From Azolla caroliniana (Eukaryota; Polypodiophyta), in assembly GCA_043228905.1 (NCBI GenBank), contig JBHGNT010000002.1:14694001-14758000 (forward strand): a stretch of 64,000 nucleotides of DNA, written 5' to 3'. Positions 39,657 to 49,267 of this stretch are shown piece by piece. The notes beneath the pieces are model-generated. The model did no database searches and was not told the origin of the DNA. It worked only from the letters and a program-made list of their open reading frames with translations. Every line of letters starts with the position of its first letter. Within the stretch, counting starts at the first letter, position 1. The position numbers and the translations under genes were made by a program.

Positions 39657-40119
39657 TGTTATTGCTAGGGCCGGACAATAGCCTAACACAGGGTGTCCAC
39701 TTAAGACACGTCACCAAAGGGTGGTATGGCAGAATGACTTACGACACAACGCTTAATTAGACCTTAATCGATTACTTAGCCATCCGTAATTAACACGCGT
39801 AAGATATAACAATAAATACAGAACGGCAATCAACACTTGAAGATTAAGACAATACGCTTTATTAATTATGCGCTCCTGATTACATTGTAACCAGGCCTTT
39901 ATATAGGTCTCCGGTGCGAAATACAAAACGGTGCCAACCGGCATCTTTACGAAATCGTACCGGATCCAGATCGGCATACCGATTCCGGTCCGTCCGTCCA
40001 CATCTTCTTATATAATAATATGTATATAATAAGACTACTAATTACAACAATTCCCGAATAACTATTCCTTTCACAATCTGGTTTGGACCTCCATAAGCCT
40101 TCTTTGCCGGGCAGTAACA
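39657..40119 (-). repeat. 5' LTR of X
   Basis: 463 bp, TGTTATTGCTAGGGCC to GGGCAGTAACA on the plus strand. It carries an intact copy of the LINE target site near 39830. Confidence 0.95.
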
Positions 40120-40761
40120 ATGACACCTTCTAGTGTCACTCAAGGGAATTCAGACATCCAAATTCCCAAAAAATATCAAGACTATGCTGATGTTTTCGAC
40201 AAAGTCAAAGCTAGTGTTCTTCCAAAGCATCGACCGTACGACTGTCCTATTGATCTTCAACCAGGAAAAGAGCCACCGTGGGGTCCAATTTACAATTTAT
40301 CACCCACTGAGCTTGAGGTTCTTCGAGAATACATCGAGGAAAATCTTGCACATGGGTTTATTAGACATTCAAAGTCTCCAGCTGGTGCTCCTATCTTTTT
40401 TGTGAAGAAAAAGGACGGCTCCCTTCGTTTGGTCGTCGACTATCGAGGCTTAAATAAAGTCACCATAAGGAATAGGTATGCTTTACCTTTAATCTCCAAT
40501 CTCTTAGAACGCATTGGTGGGGCAAAGCATTTTACCAAAATTGATCTAAGGGGTGCATATAATCTTGTTCGAATTCGGCCGGGAGATGAGTGGAAAACAA
40601 CATTTCGTACTCAGTATGGTCATTTCGAGTATACAGTCATGCCTTTCGGGCTCACAAATGCACCTGCAGTATTCCAACATATGGCAAATGACATCTTCCG
40701 GGATTTCTTGGATATTTTTCTAATCATCTACCTAGATGATCTATTGATTTGTAAACTCTAA
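40120..40761 (+). pseudogene. Y reverse transcriptase
   Basis: Uninterrupted RT frame: [118 protein letters not shown] and the intact catalytic IIYLDDLLI. The first five bases are the right copy of the X target duplication. A small deletion and frameshift at 40750-40785 ends the frame. Confidence 0.92.
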
Positions 40762-40785
40762 AACATAGGGGGAGCATGATATACA

Positions 40786-42056
40786 TGTGCGGCAAGTACT
40801 TGAACGCCTAAGGAAGTATGGTCTTTATGCCAAACTTGAGAAATGCAGTTTTGATTGCAAACAAGTCGAATTTTTGGGATACACTATTTCATCCCAGGGT
40901 GTTTTCATGGACCCAGCAAAAGTCCAAACAATATTGGAATGGAAACCCCCATGCTTAGTTCGGGATGTCCAGTGTTTCCTCGGATTTGCGAACTTCTATC
41001 GCAAATTCATACATAATTATTCAAGCATTGTGTTGCCCCTCACTCAACTCACCAAGAAAAATCAAGCATTTTTTTTGGAGTATCAAAGCGGACAAGGCTT
41101 TTACACAGCTGAAAGAGGCATTCACATCAGCACCCATCCTAGCACATATTGATCCTGAAAAGCCATTTACTATTGAGGCAGATGCATCGGACTTTGCATT
41201 GGGGAGTATCCTATCGCAACCAGGCGAGGACGGGCAGACACATCCAATCGCGTTTCACTCGAGAAAATTTACTGTTTCGGAGATAAACTATGAGGTGCAT
41301 GACAAGGAGTTACTAGCTGTGGTCGACTCATTCGAGCAATGGCGTCATTTTCTAGAAGGATCACCTCATCAGATTATCATTTATAGTGATCACAAAAATC
41401 TCACATATTTTCAAACAACTCAAGTATTAAATAGACGCCAACCTTGGTGGGCCCAATTTCTAACGCGTTTCGATTTCAAAATCATTTTTCGCCCCGGAAA
41501 ACAACAAGGGAAAGCAGATGCTTTGTCTCGGCATTCGTATCTAGCACTTCGACCTGGACATCCGACCTTTGACAATCGAAAGCAAATTCTCCTCGGGCCA
41601 TCAAAGCTACAGGTAACAACAATTTATGCCACGCCACTTGATTCTACCCTTCTTGACACTATTCGGCAACAACTTCATTCAGATGATTTCGCTAAGGATG
41701 TCTTAGCCCACTGTGGTTCAAGTCATCCATCTTGCTCCACATTGCCAGGGTCATCTCAACATTATCTGGACTTCAAGTGGCAAGATGGCTTACTCTTCGA
41801 CAAAAATCTCCTTTACGTCCCCGACGGATCACCCCGACTTCAAGTGTTGGAACATTGTCATGATGCCCACATGGCTAGACATTTTGGTATTTCCAAGACC
41901 ATTGAGCTGGTGAAACGTTCGTTTTGGTGGCCTCACTTGCAAAAAATTGTCGAAGATTATGTTTGCACTTATGACATTGCTGTCGCGCCAAAATACCTCG
42001 GCATCACCCTTATGGCTTACTACAACCATTACCCCCTCCCAACAAGCCATGGCAGT
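40786..42056 (+). pseudogene. Y RT thumb, RNase H and integrase zinc-binding domain
   Basis: Frame 1 (40787-41080) has [20 protein letters not shown] and [19 protein letters not shown]. After a frameshift near 41080, frame 2 (to 42056) has RNase H with FTIEADASDFALGSILSQPG, HDKELLAVVDSFEQWRHFL, IYSDHKNLTYF and FRPGKQQGKADALSRHS. The zinc-binding domain HDAHMARHFGISKTIELVKR...[17 protein letters not shown] follows, with a frameshift inside it near 41980. Confidence 0.9.
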
Positions 42057-42421
42057 CTATTTCTATGGATTTCATTACGGATCTGCCACCTTCCAAAGGC
42101 TTTGATACTATTTTAATAGTAGTGGATCGATTCACCAAGATGGCACATTTTGTACCATGTGTAAAGACCATCAATAGTGAAGAAACTGCAGATCTCATTA
42201 TGCGTGAAGTGTTTCGCCATCATGGCCTCCCGAATGATATTATTAGCGATCGAGGTCCTCAATTTATCTCACACTTTTGGAAGCACCTATGGGTAGGCCT
42301 CAAAATCTCTTGCAAACTCTCTTCGGCTTATCATCCCCAAACTGATGGACAAACAAAGCGCACAAATCAAACGCTCGAGAAATATCTTCAATGTTTCATT
42401 AGTTATCAACAAGATGATTAG
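42057..42421 (+). pseudogene. Y integrase core
   Basis: Starts [20 protein letters not shown] (first catalytic Asp), [17 protein letters not shown], then [16 protein letters not shown] (second Asp) and [20 protein letters not shown]. The family reads GQTERxNQ, so the catalytic Glu is Lys. A TAG follows near 42419 in the QQDDW block. The enzyme should be inactive. Confidence 0.9.
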
Positions 42422-43171
42422 AGTAATATTTTACATCTTGCCGAGTTTGCATACAACACGGTTCACTCTTCTACCAAAGTTACACCTTTCTTTGCCTACA
42501 CTTGCAACCACCCTCGATGGTGTATACTGGATCTTCCTGAGGTGTCACGAAACCCTAGTGCGGCGCATCACCTCCACCGACTACAACGAATCCAGTTCGA
42601 GTTATCGTCACATCTTCAGAAAGCGCAAGCACACCATAAGACCAATGCCCATCGACATTGTCTTAAGTCTCCGTTTAAGGTTAGTGACTATGTATGGTTG
42701 CTTCGTCGTCACATCAAGACTACCCGACCGTGTGCTAAGCTTGACTATCAACGCTTAGGTCCTTTTGTCATCACGGCGCAGATTAATGATGCAACATTTC
42801 GTCTTAACCTTCCTGCACATATGTGGCTTCACCCTGTCTTTCATAGCTCTCTTTTGGAACCTTGCCGCACCTCTTTAATTCCTAATCGTGTCGTGCCACC
42901 ACCGCCTTCTGTACAACTTGTGGACGGCCCCGAATACGAGGTAGCTGCTATTCTCGATTCTAAGATTGTGCACAATAAGCTTTATTATCTAGTTGATTGG
43001 CTTGGCTATCCTCCGAGTGATCGCACTTGGGAACCCATTGATAACGTTTATAATGTTGAAGCTTTGGTCAACGACTTCCATTGTCACTATCCAAACAAGC
43101 CCGGCCCAACAATGTTAACGCCGACTTCCACTCGGCGTTCTCGAAGGAGGGATAGTGTCATGAACACATGA
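42422..43171 (+). pseudogene. Y integrase C-terminus with chromodomain
   Basis: After a frameshift at ~42460 the frame 42542-43171 carries VSDYVWLLRRHIKTTRPCAK, YQRLGPFVITAQINDATFRL and NLPAHMWLHPVFHSSLLEPC, then a chromodomain near residues 145-195 (EYEVAAILDSKIVHNKLYYL, VDWLGYPPSDRTWEPIDNV). The aromatic positions Y..W..W are present. The chromodomain is thought to guide insertion to marked chromatin. The frame ends in an Arg/Ser tail running into the LTR. Confidence 0.92.
43142..43155 (+). other. Polypurine tract of Y
   Basis: CGAAGGAGGGATAG directly before the TGTCATG start of the 3' LTR, the plus-strand primer. Confidence 0.8.
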
Positions 43172-43588
43172 CCATTATGGCAGCACCCGGACTTGAACCT
43201 CGAACCTTGTAATCCATACTTGAAAACCTCAACCATTAAGATAGCTTATTGTTATATGAAACAGTAAAAGCTACTTCTTGTATTACATTGATTATTGTAA
43301 AACCTCTAGATTATTCTAGAATGTTCTAGAATGTCCTAGAGCATTTTAGGTCTAGAACATTCTAGAACATTCTAGAAATCTCTAAGCTATTCTATAGGAA
43401 CCTATAAATAAGGGCATACATGTATTCTCAAATCAATTCGAATCAACATCAGTCTTTAGCTCTCATTACATATCTTGTATCCATTCTCTTTCTTTCTCTA
43501 TCTTATACATCCATTCTTCTCTTAGTATTTCGTTCCTTTCTTCTCGTGTTCTCTAATATCACTCCATCATTTATCCTTGGTTCTGACA
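43156..43588 (+). repeat. 3' LTR of Y
   Basis: 433 bp. Same ends and TATA box as the 5' LTR. It carries one additional 10-bp TTC/GAA unit and lacks a ~10-bp segment near 43559. Confidence 0.95.
43314..43377 (+). promoter_or_regulatory. Candidate heat-shock element array in Y 3' LTR
   Basis: Two clusters. 43314-43331 reads TTC-ta-GAA-tg-TTC-ta-GAA, and 43355-43377 reads GAA-ca-TTC-ta-GAA-ca-TTC-ta-GAA, all with 2-nt spacing. The first cluster has an extra TGTTCTAGAA relative to the 5' LTR. TATA box at 43403-43410. As the 3' LTR it could drive transcription into the flanking copia C sequence. Confidence 0.75.
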
Positions 43589-43593
43589 CTACC
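43589..43593. repeat. Target-site duplication of Y, right copy
   Basis: CTACC, matching 23524-23528; copia C RT continues directly (GGAGTGAAGG). Confidence 0.95.
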
Positions 43594-43928
43594 GGAGTGA
43601 AGGTCTCATTGGAGTCGATTCCGTAGGTCTGCACGTATCCCTTCGCCACTAACCGGGCCTTGCACCGGTTAACCGAATCGTCGGCATTGTACTTTACCTT
43701 GTACACCCACTTACATCCGATCGGTTTACAGTGTCGGGGAGGGTCAAGTAGGTCCCATGTGTCGTTGGCATCAAGTGCCCGCATTTTTTCCTCCATAGCG
43801 GCACGCCAATTTGAGTCTGTTGCCGCGTCTGCGTAGCTCTCCGGCTCACGCACTTCCGCCACCTTGGACATGTATGCATAGTGATGTGTCATGTACTCAT
43901 TGTACCCGTACCACTTCACGGGGTTCTT
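43589..43928 (-). pseudogene. Copia C RT N-terminus
   Basis: Frame from ~43919: WYGYNEYMTHHYAYMSKVAE, REPESYADAATDSNWRAAME, DTWDLLDPPRHCKPIGCKWV, then KARLVAKGYVQTYGIDSNET and FTPVV, where Y inserted. The expected YDET has become SNET. Its continuation is 23408-23528. Confidence 0.9.
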
Positions 43929-44606
43929 CTAGCGGGAAGACCGACGTAACTTATCGTGACCCGGTTTGAGGCCCTTCTTGGCCGGTTCGGTCCTCATTGA
44001 TTCGCCTTCTTCTTTTTCGGAGTTGGATCTACTCCAATCTAACTCACCATTGCCGGTCTCGTGCTCCTACATCTTCCTCTTCCTCTTTTCCTTGCGCGTG
44101 AACCGTCTTCTTGGTTTCTTGCGCAGGGGGAACACGAGAGAGTTTCCACTACTCACCGGTTCATCTTCCGATTGGTCTGTCTGACCCAATCGTTCATTCG
44201 GCCCGCTCAACCGAAATGATTCCAGACTCTCACCTAGAGTCTTGAACCCTTCGTCTTCTAATAGGACTGGTTCAAGCTCACCAGCCTCATTCCCCAGTAT
44301 CGGGTCGGGGTAGGAAGTCAGCGCTGGTAAGGCATACCATGATGCCATCTCATCAAACTCAACATCCCGGCTAACTCAAACTTGCTTCGTCCGGGGATTA
44401 TAACACTTATAACCCTTTTGCTCATGCGAGTAACCGACCGGGATGCATTTCTACGACTTTGCATCCAACTTCCTCCGCTTCTCATCCGGCACATGCACAT
44501 ATGCAATGCTACCGAATATCTTAAGGTGTCTCAAATTTGGCTCATGTGCGGACTCCTTGTCAGCGATCCGGTTTTGGATGTAGATGGTCGTCCGGACCAC
44601 CTCAGC
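43929..44606 (-). pseudogene. Copia C integrase C-terminus and linker
   Basis: On the minus strand: NRIADKESAHEPNLRHLKIF, SIAYVHVPDEKRRKLDAKS, a stop, CIPVGYSHEQKGYKCYNPR and SRDVEFDEMASWY, then an acidic linker and a basic RRRFTRKEKRKRK block. Several stops. The standard region between integrase core and RT. Confidence 0.8.
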
Positions 44607-45219
44607 CTAGTAGAAATGGGGCATGCTCTTCTCCTCCAGCATTGCCCTCGCCGCGCCAACAATTGACCGATTCTTCCTCTCTGCCACACCATTTTGCTCC
44701 GATGTGTATCTGCAGTTGAACTCTCTCTGAATTCCTTTTTGCTGCAGATAACTGTTTAATTGGCCGGAAAAATATTCTTTTCCGCCATCCAACCGTAGGC
44801 ACTTGATCTTCCTCTCCATTTCCCATTCAACCAGGTTTTGCAGGTTCCGAAAACATTCGAAGACTTCACTCTTCCGCTCAATGAGGTAGATCCATGTGTG
44901 CCAGCTGTAGTCATAGATGAAGGAGACAAAATACCGACTCTCGCCAAGACTAACATTTTGTGTCGGTCCCCATACATCCGAACGGATTAAATCGAGCTTG
45001 TTATGGCTCCGGCTTCGATCGATGGGGAATGGAAGCCAGTGTTGCTTCCCTAGTTGGCAAGCTTCACATATTTGGACCTTCCGGCCATTGAACTTCAGCA
45101 AACCGACAACAACTTGTTTCGTTTGCAGGTCTTGAAGCCTCCGGTAATTGACGTGGCCGATCCGCTTGTGCCAGAGATCAATATCCGATTCAATCTTTTG
45201 TCCTTTGGTGAACAAAGCG
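44607..45219 (-). pseudogene. Copia C pre-integrase and integrase core
   Basis: Long open frame to the break at 45219. It contains LWHKRIGHVNYRRLQDLQTK, CEACQLGKQHWLPFPIDRS, IRSDVWGPTQNVS (first Asp), YFVSFIYDYSWHTWIYLIER, the second Asp block CLRLDGGKEYFSGQ, and the Glu block SEQNGVAERKNRSI. The three catalytic positions are kept. Upstream gag and protease are absent because the region right of 45219 is unrelated. Confidence 0.9.
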
Positions 45220-46413
45220 GGGTGAAAGCACGCTACAGTGTACCAACTTTTGGCCAAAATTTTAGTACTAATTCGATGAGGAGGAAAGAAAAATAATCCA
45301 ATATTTGGGTTAAAAAAGTTGAGTTTGTTGGGTCACAGTCCTAGGTAATGTTGTATGGAAATCTTAACTATAGAAGATCTCGAGTAGTCACTCAATTATG
45401 AATATGTCTCTCTCTCGCTCTCTCTCTCGGCACATATGTTCATCTCAAATTGTCAATTAGTCTCTCTCCCTTTCTCTCTCTCCTTCCCCCTTCTACTTGC
45501 CGATTCCTGAGGTTCGTACGTCCTCTTCCCCTCTCTTTCTCTCTTCTACCTTTTGTACAGGTCTCTGCAGACTCCAAGCGCATCACTGCTCGTCATTCGT
45601 ACCTCCTCTACCCCTCTCTGTCTCTTTTCCACCTTCTACACAGGTCTCTACAGACTCCAAGCGCATCACTGCTCGTCGTTCATACCTCCTCTCCCCCTCT
45701 CTATCTCTCTTCCACCTTCTGCACAGGTCTTTCAACCTCTCTAGGGTTAGCTGCGTTCTCTCTCCCTCAGTTGACCTTGTTCTCCCTCATTGTTAGGTGT
45801 TCTGTGCTCACTGTGTCCTAATGACATCAACCTCTGCTCTACTGGTCGTGTCCCCTCTGCTAGCTGTGACCTCTGCTTTGCTCTACCTCCAGGTGTTCTC
45901 AAGGTACTGTGTTCCCTCTACCTGGTATGTCTGTTTGCTTGCAACCCGTGCTTCAAATGTGTCCCCTCTACAAGGACTTAAGAAAGGTAATCCTACTATC
46001 TGCAACCCTAACGACATCTGAAAAGGTAATCCTGCTTTAGGCTTACCTTCACGTTCTGCTACATTTTAGGGTTTTGTTGTTGTTGTTCGTGTTGTTCTCC
46101 CTTGATGATTTCAGACACTTGTACATGCATTTGCTTGAAATTGAGAGTGTTTTACTTGCATATCTCATTTATTGCATGATTTAGAATTTGGTACATGTTG
46201 ACATATTGGAAGATGGTTCTATGATGGTACGCATGTTGTGTTTCGGGAGTTAACATTATGTTGTAGGTTTTATTATTGTTGTTGATGTTTTTATCTCATT
46301 GTTGTTCTTACTATGCGTGATTTAATCATATGATGAAAAAAGACAGTTGTGATTGATCTATTGTTATTTTCTATTGTTGTGTGTGTGAGGTGAAGAAGAG
46401 AGGTAGGACTCAA
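45220..46413 (+). other. Upstream region of gene A
   Basis: No domain. Pyrimidine-rich from 45395 to 45800 with (CT)n stretches, including a tandem repeat with an 83-bp period. A TG-rich stretch follows to 46390. It looks like a promoter, leader and first intron for gene A. Confidence 0.4.
45490..45740 (+). repeat. 83-bp tandem repeat, about 2.7 copies
   Basis: The block CAGGTCTCT(G/A)CAGACTCCAAGC has its GTCTCT at 45561 and 45644, with a third CAGGTCTTT at 45727, each 83 bp apart. Each unit combines a long CT-rich run with CAG|GT, which resembles a splice acceptor and donor. Confidence 0.9.
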
Positions 46414-47671
46414 ATGACAAGGAAGACACCCACGAAGACGAAAATGGTCAAAGAAAATGTCAACACACCATGCAAGGAAAGAAAAAGGACCCCATCAAAG
46501 AGAGTAAGATGACCCCCACTAGAGGGAGGTTTAAGTTGTCAACATCTCATGGCAAGAATATGTTCACAAACATCCTTCGAGGTTGAAAGTTAGGATGGGG
46601 ATATTTCCTTCGTGCACGACCTGACACTTATGAAGACGTAGACATGTGGATGATCAAAACATGGGGCTCATCACAACCGGAGACAAGGAAAGGTTTTCAC
46701 CTCAATCAATTGAAGAAGGATTATATCATTGAACTAAAGTCACGATATGAACAAGTTTATGATACAAAACATATCCTAAACAATGAGGTAGGAACTGTTT
46801 TTGCACTTGCATTTGCATGTGAACTCCATGGTGGCATTGAAGTTGATTGGGCAAATTTTGCTCATCATCGATCATCACATTATAGAGGGTCCTCAAGTAC
46901 CAACACTACTATGAAGTCTGAGGGTACCTCTCACATTGAAATCCCAACTAGGACATCTGTGTTGACTAAACAGATTGCAAAAGAAAGAGCTACACTGACA
47001 GAAAAGCATGAATAACGATTGTTGTGTTGCATAGCTTCCATGCAAACAAGAATGCAAGTGATGCTCACCGATTTGGAAGAAGTTTCATCTAGTGAGATGG
47101 CGGCAGAGAAACAATTCACATCTATATTGAATACATACGAATGGATAACAACAACAATCCAACATTCTGAAAGCGATGTGTTGAAAGAGGAATTGAAGAA
47201 GGAGCTGACAAATATGGGCACTCAACTGGGAAAACAAAAGAAAGATCTAGAGACATGGAGGTCATGTCGTTCTGAAATTGATGATAAGTTATCAGCCTTA
47301 AACATTCACTCTGAGAACCTGACATGTTTGATGAAGGGTCTACAAGATAAAGGTTTAGATCCTCTATGGCCAAAAGTAGTTGAGAATCCCACTTGCAATG
47401 AAAGTACCATTACAAGAATTATTGTATCAAGGTAATGGTTTATATTTTTACAAGTTGACCTTTTATTGCATAAAATATCATCGTTGCTAATATAGTGTAT
47501 GTTGTTTCTCATATTTGAAGGTGTGTATTCTGTGGCCTTGGATTCAAGTTTGAGGCCATGGATGTTATCATTACACCATGCTTGCACACATATCATTGTT
47601 TATGTGCTAAGTACCATTTTGAGAAAGAAAATATATGTTTACATTGTAAAAGTACAGTTGGCGCCGAATGA
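46414..47671 (+). pseudogene. Gene A: coiled-coil RING-H2 protein
   Basis: Basic N-terminus from the ATG at 46414 (MTRKTPTKTKMVKENVNTPC), a frameshifted stretch, then WMIKTWGSSQPETRKGFHLN, LKSRYEQVYDTKHILNNEVG and VFALAFACELHGGIEVDWAN. A TAA at 47013 interrupts, then come helices and a C-terminal RING-H2: CVFCG, 15-residue loop, CLHTYHCLC, CLHC. The RING is split by a GT-AG intron (47432-47520) that joins in frame at an AG|G codon. RING proteins are usually E3 ubiquitin ligases, but no partner is known here. One stop and one or two frameshifts suggest decay. I recall similar unnamed plant proteins; not checked. Confidence 0.6.
47432..47520 (+). other. Intron in gene A
   Basis: 89 bp, GTAATGG...TTTGAAG. 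Removing it joins IIVSR to CVFCG in frame. Confidence 0.65.
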
Positions 47672-47679
47672 TACTTAAC

Positions 47680-48498
47680 TTGGGGTTTGAAAGTACATTC
47701 CTATGGTATGTGATTAAGAACATGTAATTTTTATACTATGTTTTTATAATTTTAACATTTGGTTCTGGTCTTATACCTATGAGTATTGTTCCTTGGTGAT
47801 CATTTTTACATGATTCAGTACTAATATTACTGATTACATTGTATTCCTTGGTGATCAGTTGACAATGTGAATCTTATTTAGTATTGAGGATCTTAAATGT
47901 TTAGTTGTATAACTTGCATGTGCACTAACATTATTCATTACATTGTACTTTCTGTGTCCACTTGGCTTAGGCTCTGGATGACCGAACAAATAGGCATGAA
48001 GGTCTAGGTATTTTAGTACTAACATTGTTCATTACATGAAATATGCATGTCCAGGTGGTTGTGTAATGTGCCCTCGAGTTCCTTGTTGGAGGATTCAGTA
48101 CTAACATTACTGATTACATTGTATTCCTTGGTGATCAGTTGCATCAGTACTGATTATTTAGTAATGAATGTCTTAATTGATTCGTTGTATAACTTGTATA
48201 AGTATTAACATTGTCCATTACATTGTACGTTTTGTGTCCAGGTGGTTCAATACTGTTCTCTCAAGTTCCTTGATTGATGTTTTAGTACTAACTTACTGAT
48301 TACATTGTATCCTTTGGTGCTGAGTTGATTCAATACTGATTATTTAGTAGGGTTTAGTTGTATCACTTGTATGTGTACTAACAAATAGCAAAACTGAACA
48401 AATAGGCATGCAGGTCTTTTCTTTAGAACCGAACAAATATTGACAGCATGTCCAGATGGTTCTGTATTGTGTCCTCAAGTTCCTCTTTGTTGTTTTAG
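47680..48498. repeat. TTAGTACTAAC-rich repeat array, left part
   Basis: Degenerate units containing TTTAGTACTAACATTACTG, TTACATTGTATTCCTTGGTG, ATCAGTTG, GTCTTAAATG and GTGTCCAGGTGG recur about every 120-240 bp. Copia D inserted into it at TTTAG, and it continues at 53880. Confidence 0.75.
48494..48498. repeat. Target-site duplication of copia D, left copy
   Basis: TTTAG, repeated at 53880-53884. Confidence 0.9.
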
Positions 48499-48940
48499 TG
48501 TAAAAATGAATAACGTGCGGAAGTAATAGAAAACCGAACACAGAAACATAGGTTTAATGGAGAGTTTGACAGTACGTCGGATCGACAGAGAGAGAGCAAA
48601 ACAAGTTAAATCTATTACAAAACAATAATAATTCTCTGTACATAAAACGTGCTCAACAACACTATTTATACAAAACAATAATAGTTCTTTGTACATAAAA
48701 CGTCCTAAGAGGACCGACAAAAGTACTGTGTACTTCAATGCTCATACGAGCGTCTGACACTAACTATGAGACATTAACTACCTAGTAGTCTAGGCTACTA
48801 CTAGGCTTCCGGTTACTGTTTCATCCAGCTAACCGGCTCCCCAACTCACCGGCTCCCCGATCGGGCTTCATCCCTCCTGATGTTGATCTGGCTTAGACTT
48901 ATTCAGCTGATCTGGATCCGATTGAGCTTGCCGCTCAACA
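48499..48940 (-). repeat. 3' LTR of copia D
   Basis: 442 bp. It is longer than the 5' LTR because a ~45-bp block (ACAAAACAATAATA...TACATAAAACG) is duplicated within 48620-48700. The polypurine tract TTGAGGGGGAG precedes it on the minus strand (48941-48951). Confidence 0.9.
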
Positions 48941-49267
48941 CTCCCCCTCAAGCTCAACTTGAGGTCGGGTCGTAGTGTAAGTCTCCATGGCAACCGGTCC
49001 TTCCACCTGGCTCCTTCGGGCGTCACTCCGCCTCGATCACGCTCCTCGTCCGGTCCTTCCACCAGTTTGTAGCGACCCTTCTGATTCTGCGCACCTCGAC
49101 CTGCTTGGTCAGCTTGTCTGCTCAACAAGACCAATTCAACTCCCTCGTTGTTGTGACTTCAGCTCTTGCCGATTTGCCGATTCCTTCGCTGCCTTCTCGT
49201 CCTCTTGGCCTTGACTTGATCCAGTTTTTCTGAATCCTTCTGTTGAACCAAATCGACTGTCTCCGAT
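48941..49267 (-). other. 3' untranslated part of copia D
   Basis: Matches 21614-21931 of copia C. No frame seen. It contains the polypurine tract next to the LTR. Confidence 0.6.

Larger units (their letters stand above)
25738..40119 (-). mobile_element. Gypsy X (Ty3/gypsy) with a long post-integrase frame
   Basis: Minus-strand gypsy element with LTRs of 463 bp each: 39657-40119, and 25738-25925 plus 31257-31531 once the LINE is removed. The interior (31532-39656) encodes gag with several zinc knuckles, protease/RT/RNase H, integrase and then ~2.8 kb of extra coding potential before the 3' LTR. It was inserted in Y between protease and RT. Confidence 0.92.
23529..43588 (+). mobile_element. 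Chromovirus Y (Ty3/gypsy with chromodomain)
   Basis: Plus-strand gypsy element with LTRs of 434 bp (23529-23962) and 433 bp (43156-43588), target duplication CTACC and gag, protease, RT, RNase H, integrase and chromodomain. Without the inserted gypsy X (25738-40119) it is about 5.7 kb. The gag motif set and the canonical chromodomain resemble the chromovirus type found in fungi and non-seed plants more than common flowering-plant clades. That lineage call is from memory and needs a tree. Confidence 0.92.
21223..45219 (-). mobile_element. Copia C, split by a 20-kb nest
   Basis: Minus-strand copia of the A/D family. Its two parts are 21223-23528 (LTR, RNase H, RT) and 43589-45219 (RT N-terminus, integrase, pre-integrase). 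Chromovirus Y sits between them with target duplication CTACC, and the RT frame matches on both sides. At 45219 it stops abruptly at the gene-like region; gag, protease and 5' LTR are not seen. Confidence 0.9.

Noticed and set aside
45229-45250. CACTA-type terminal repeat at CACGCTACAGTG
   Set aside because: It is not CACTA at the junction itself, no inverted partner was found, and gene B is not a CACTA-type transposase by the motifs seen.
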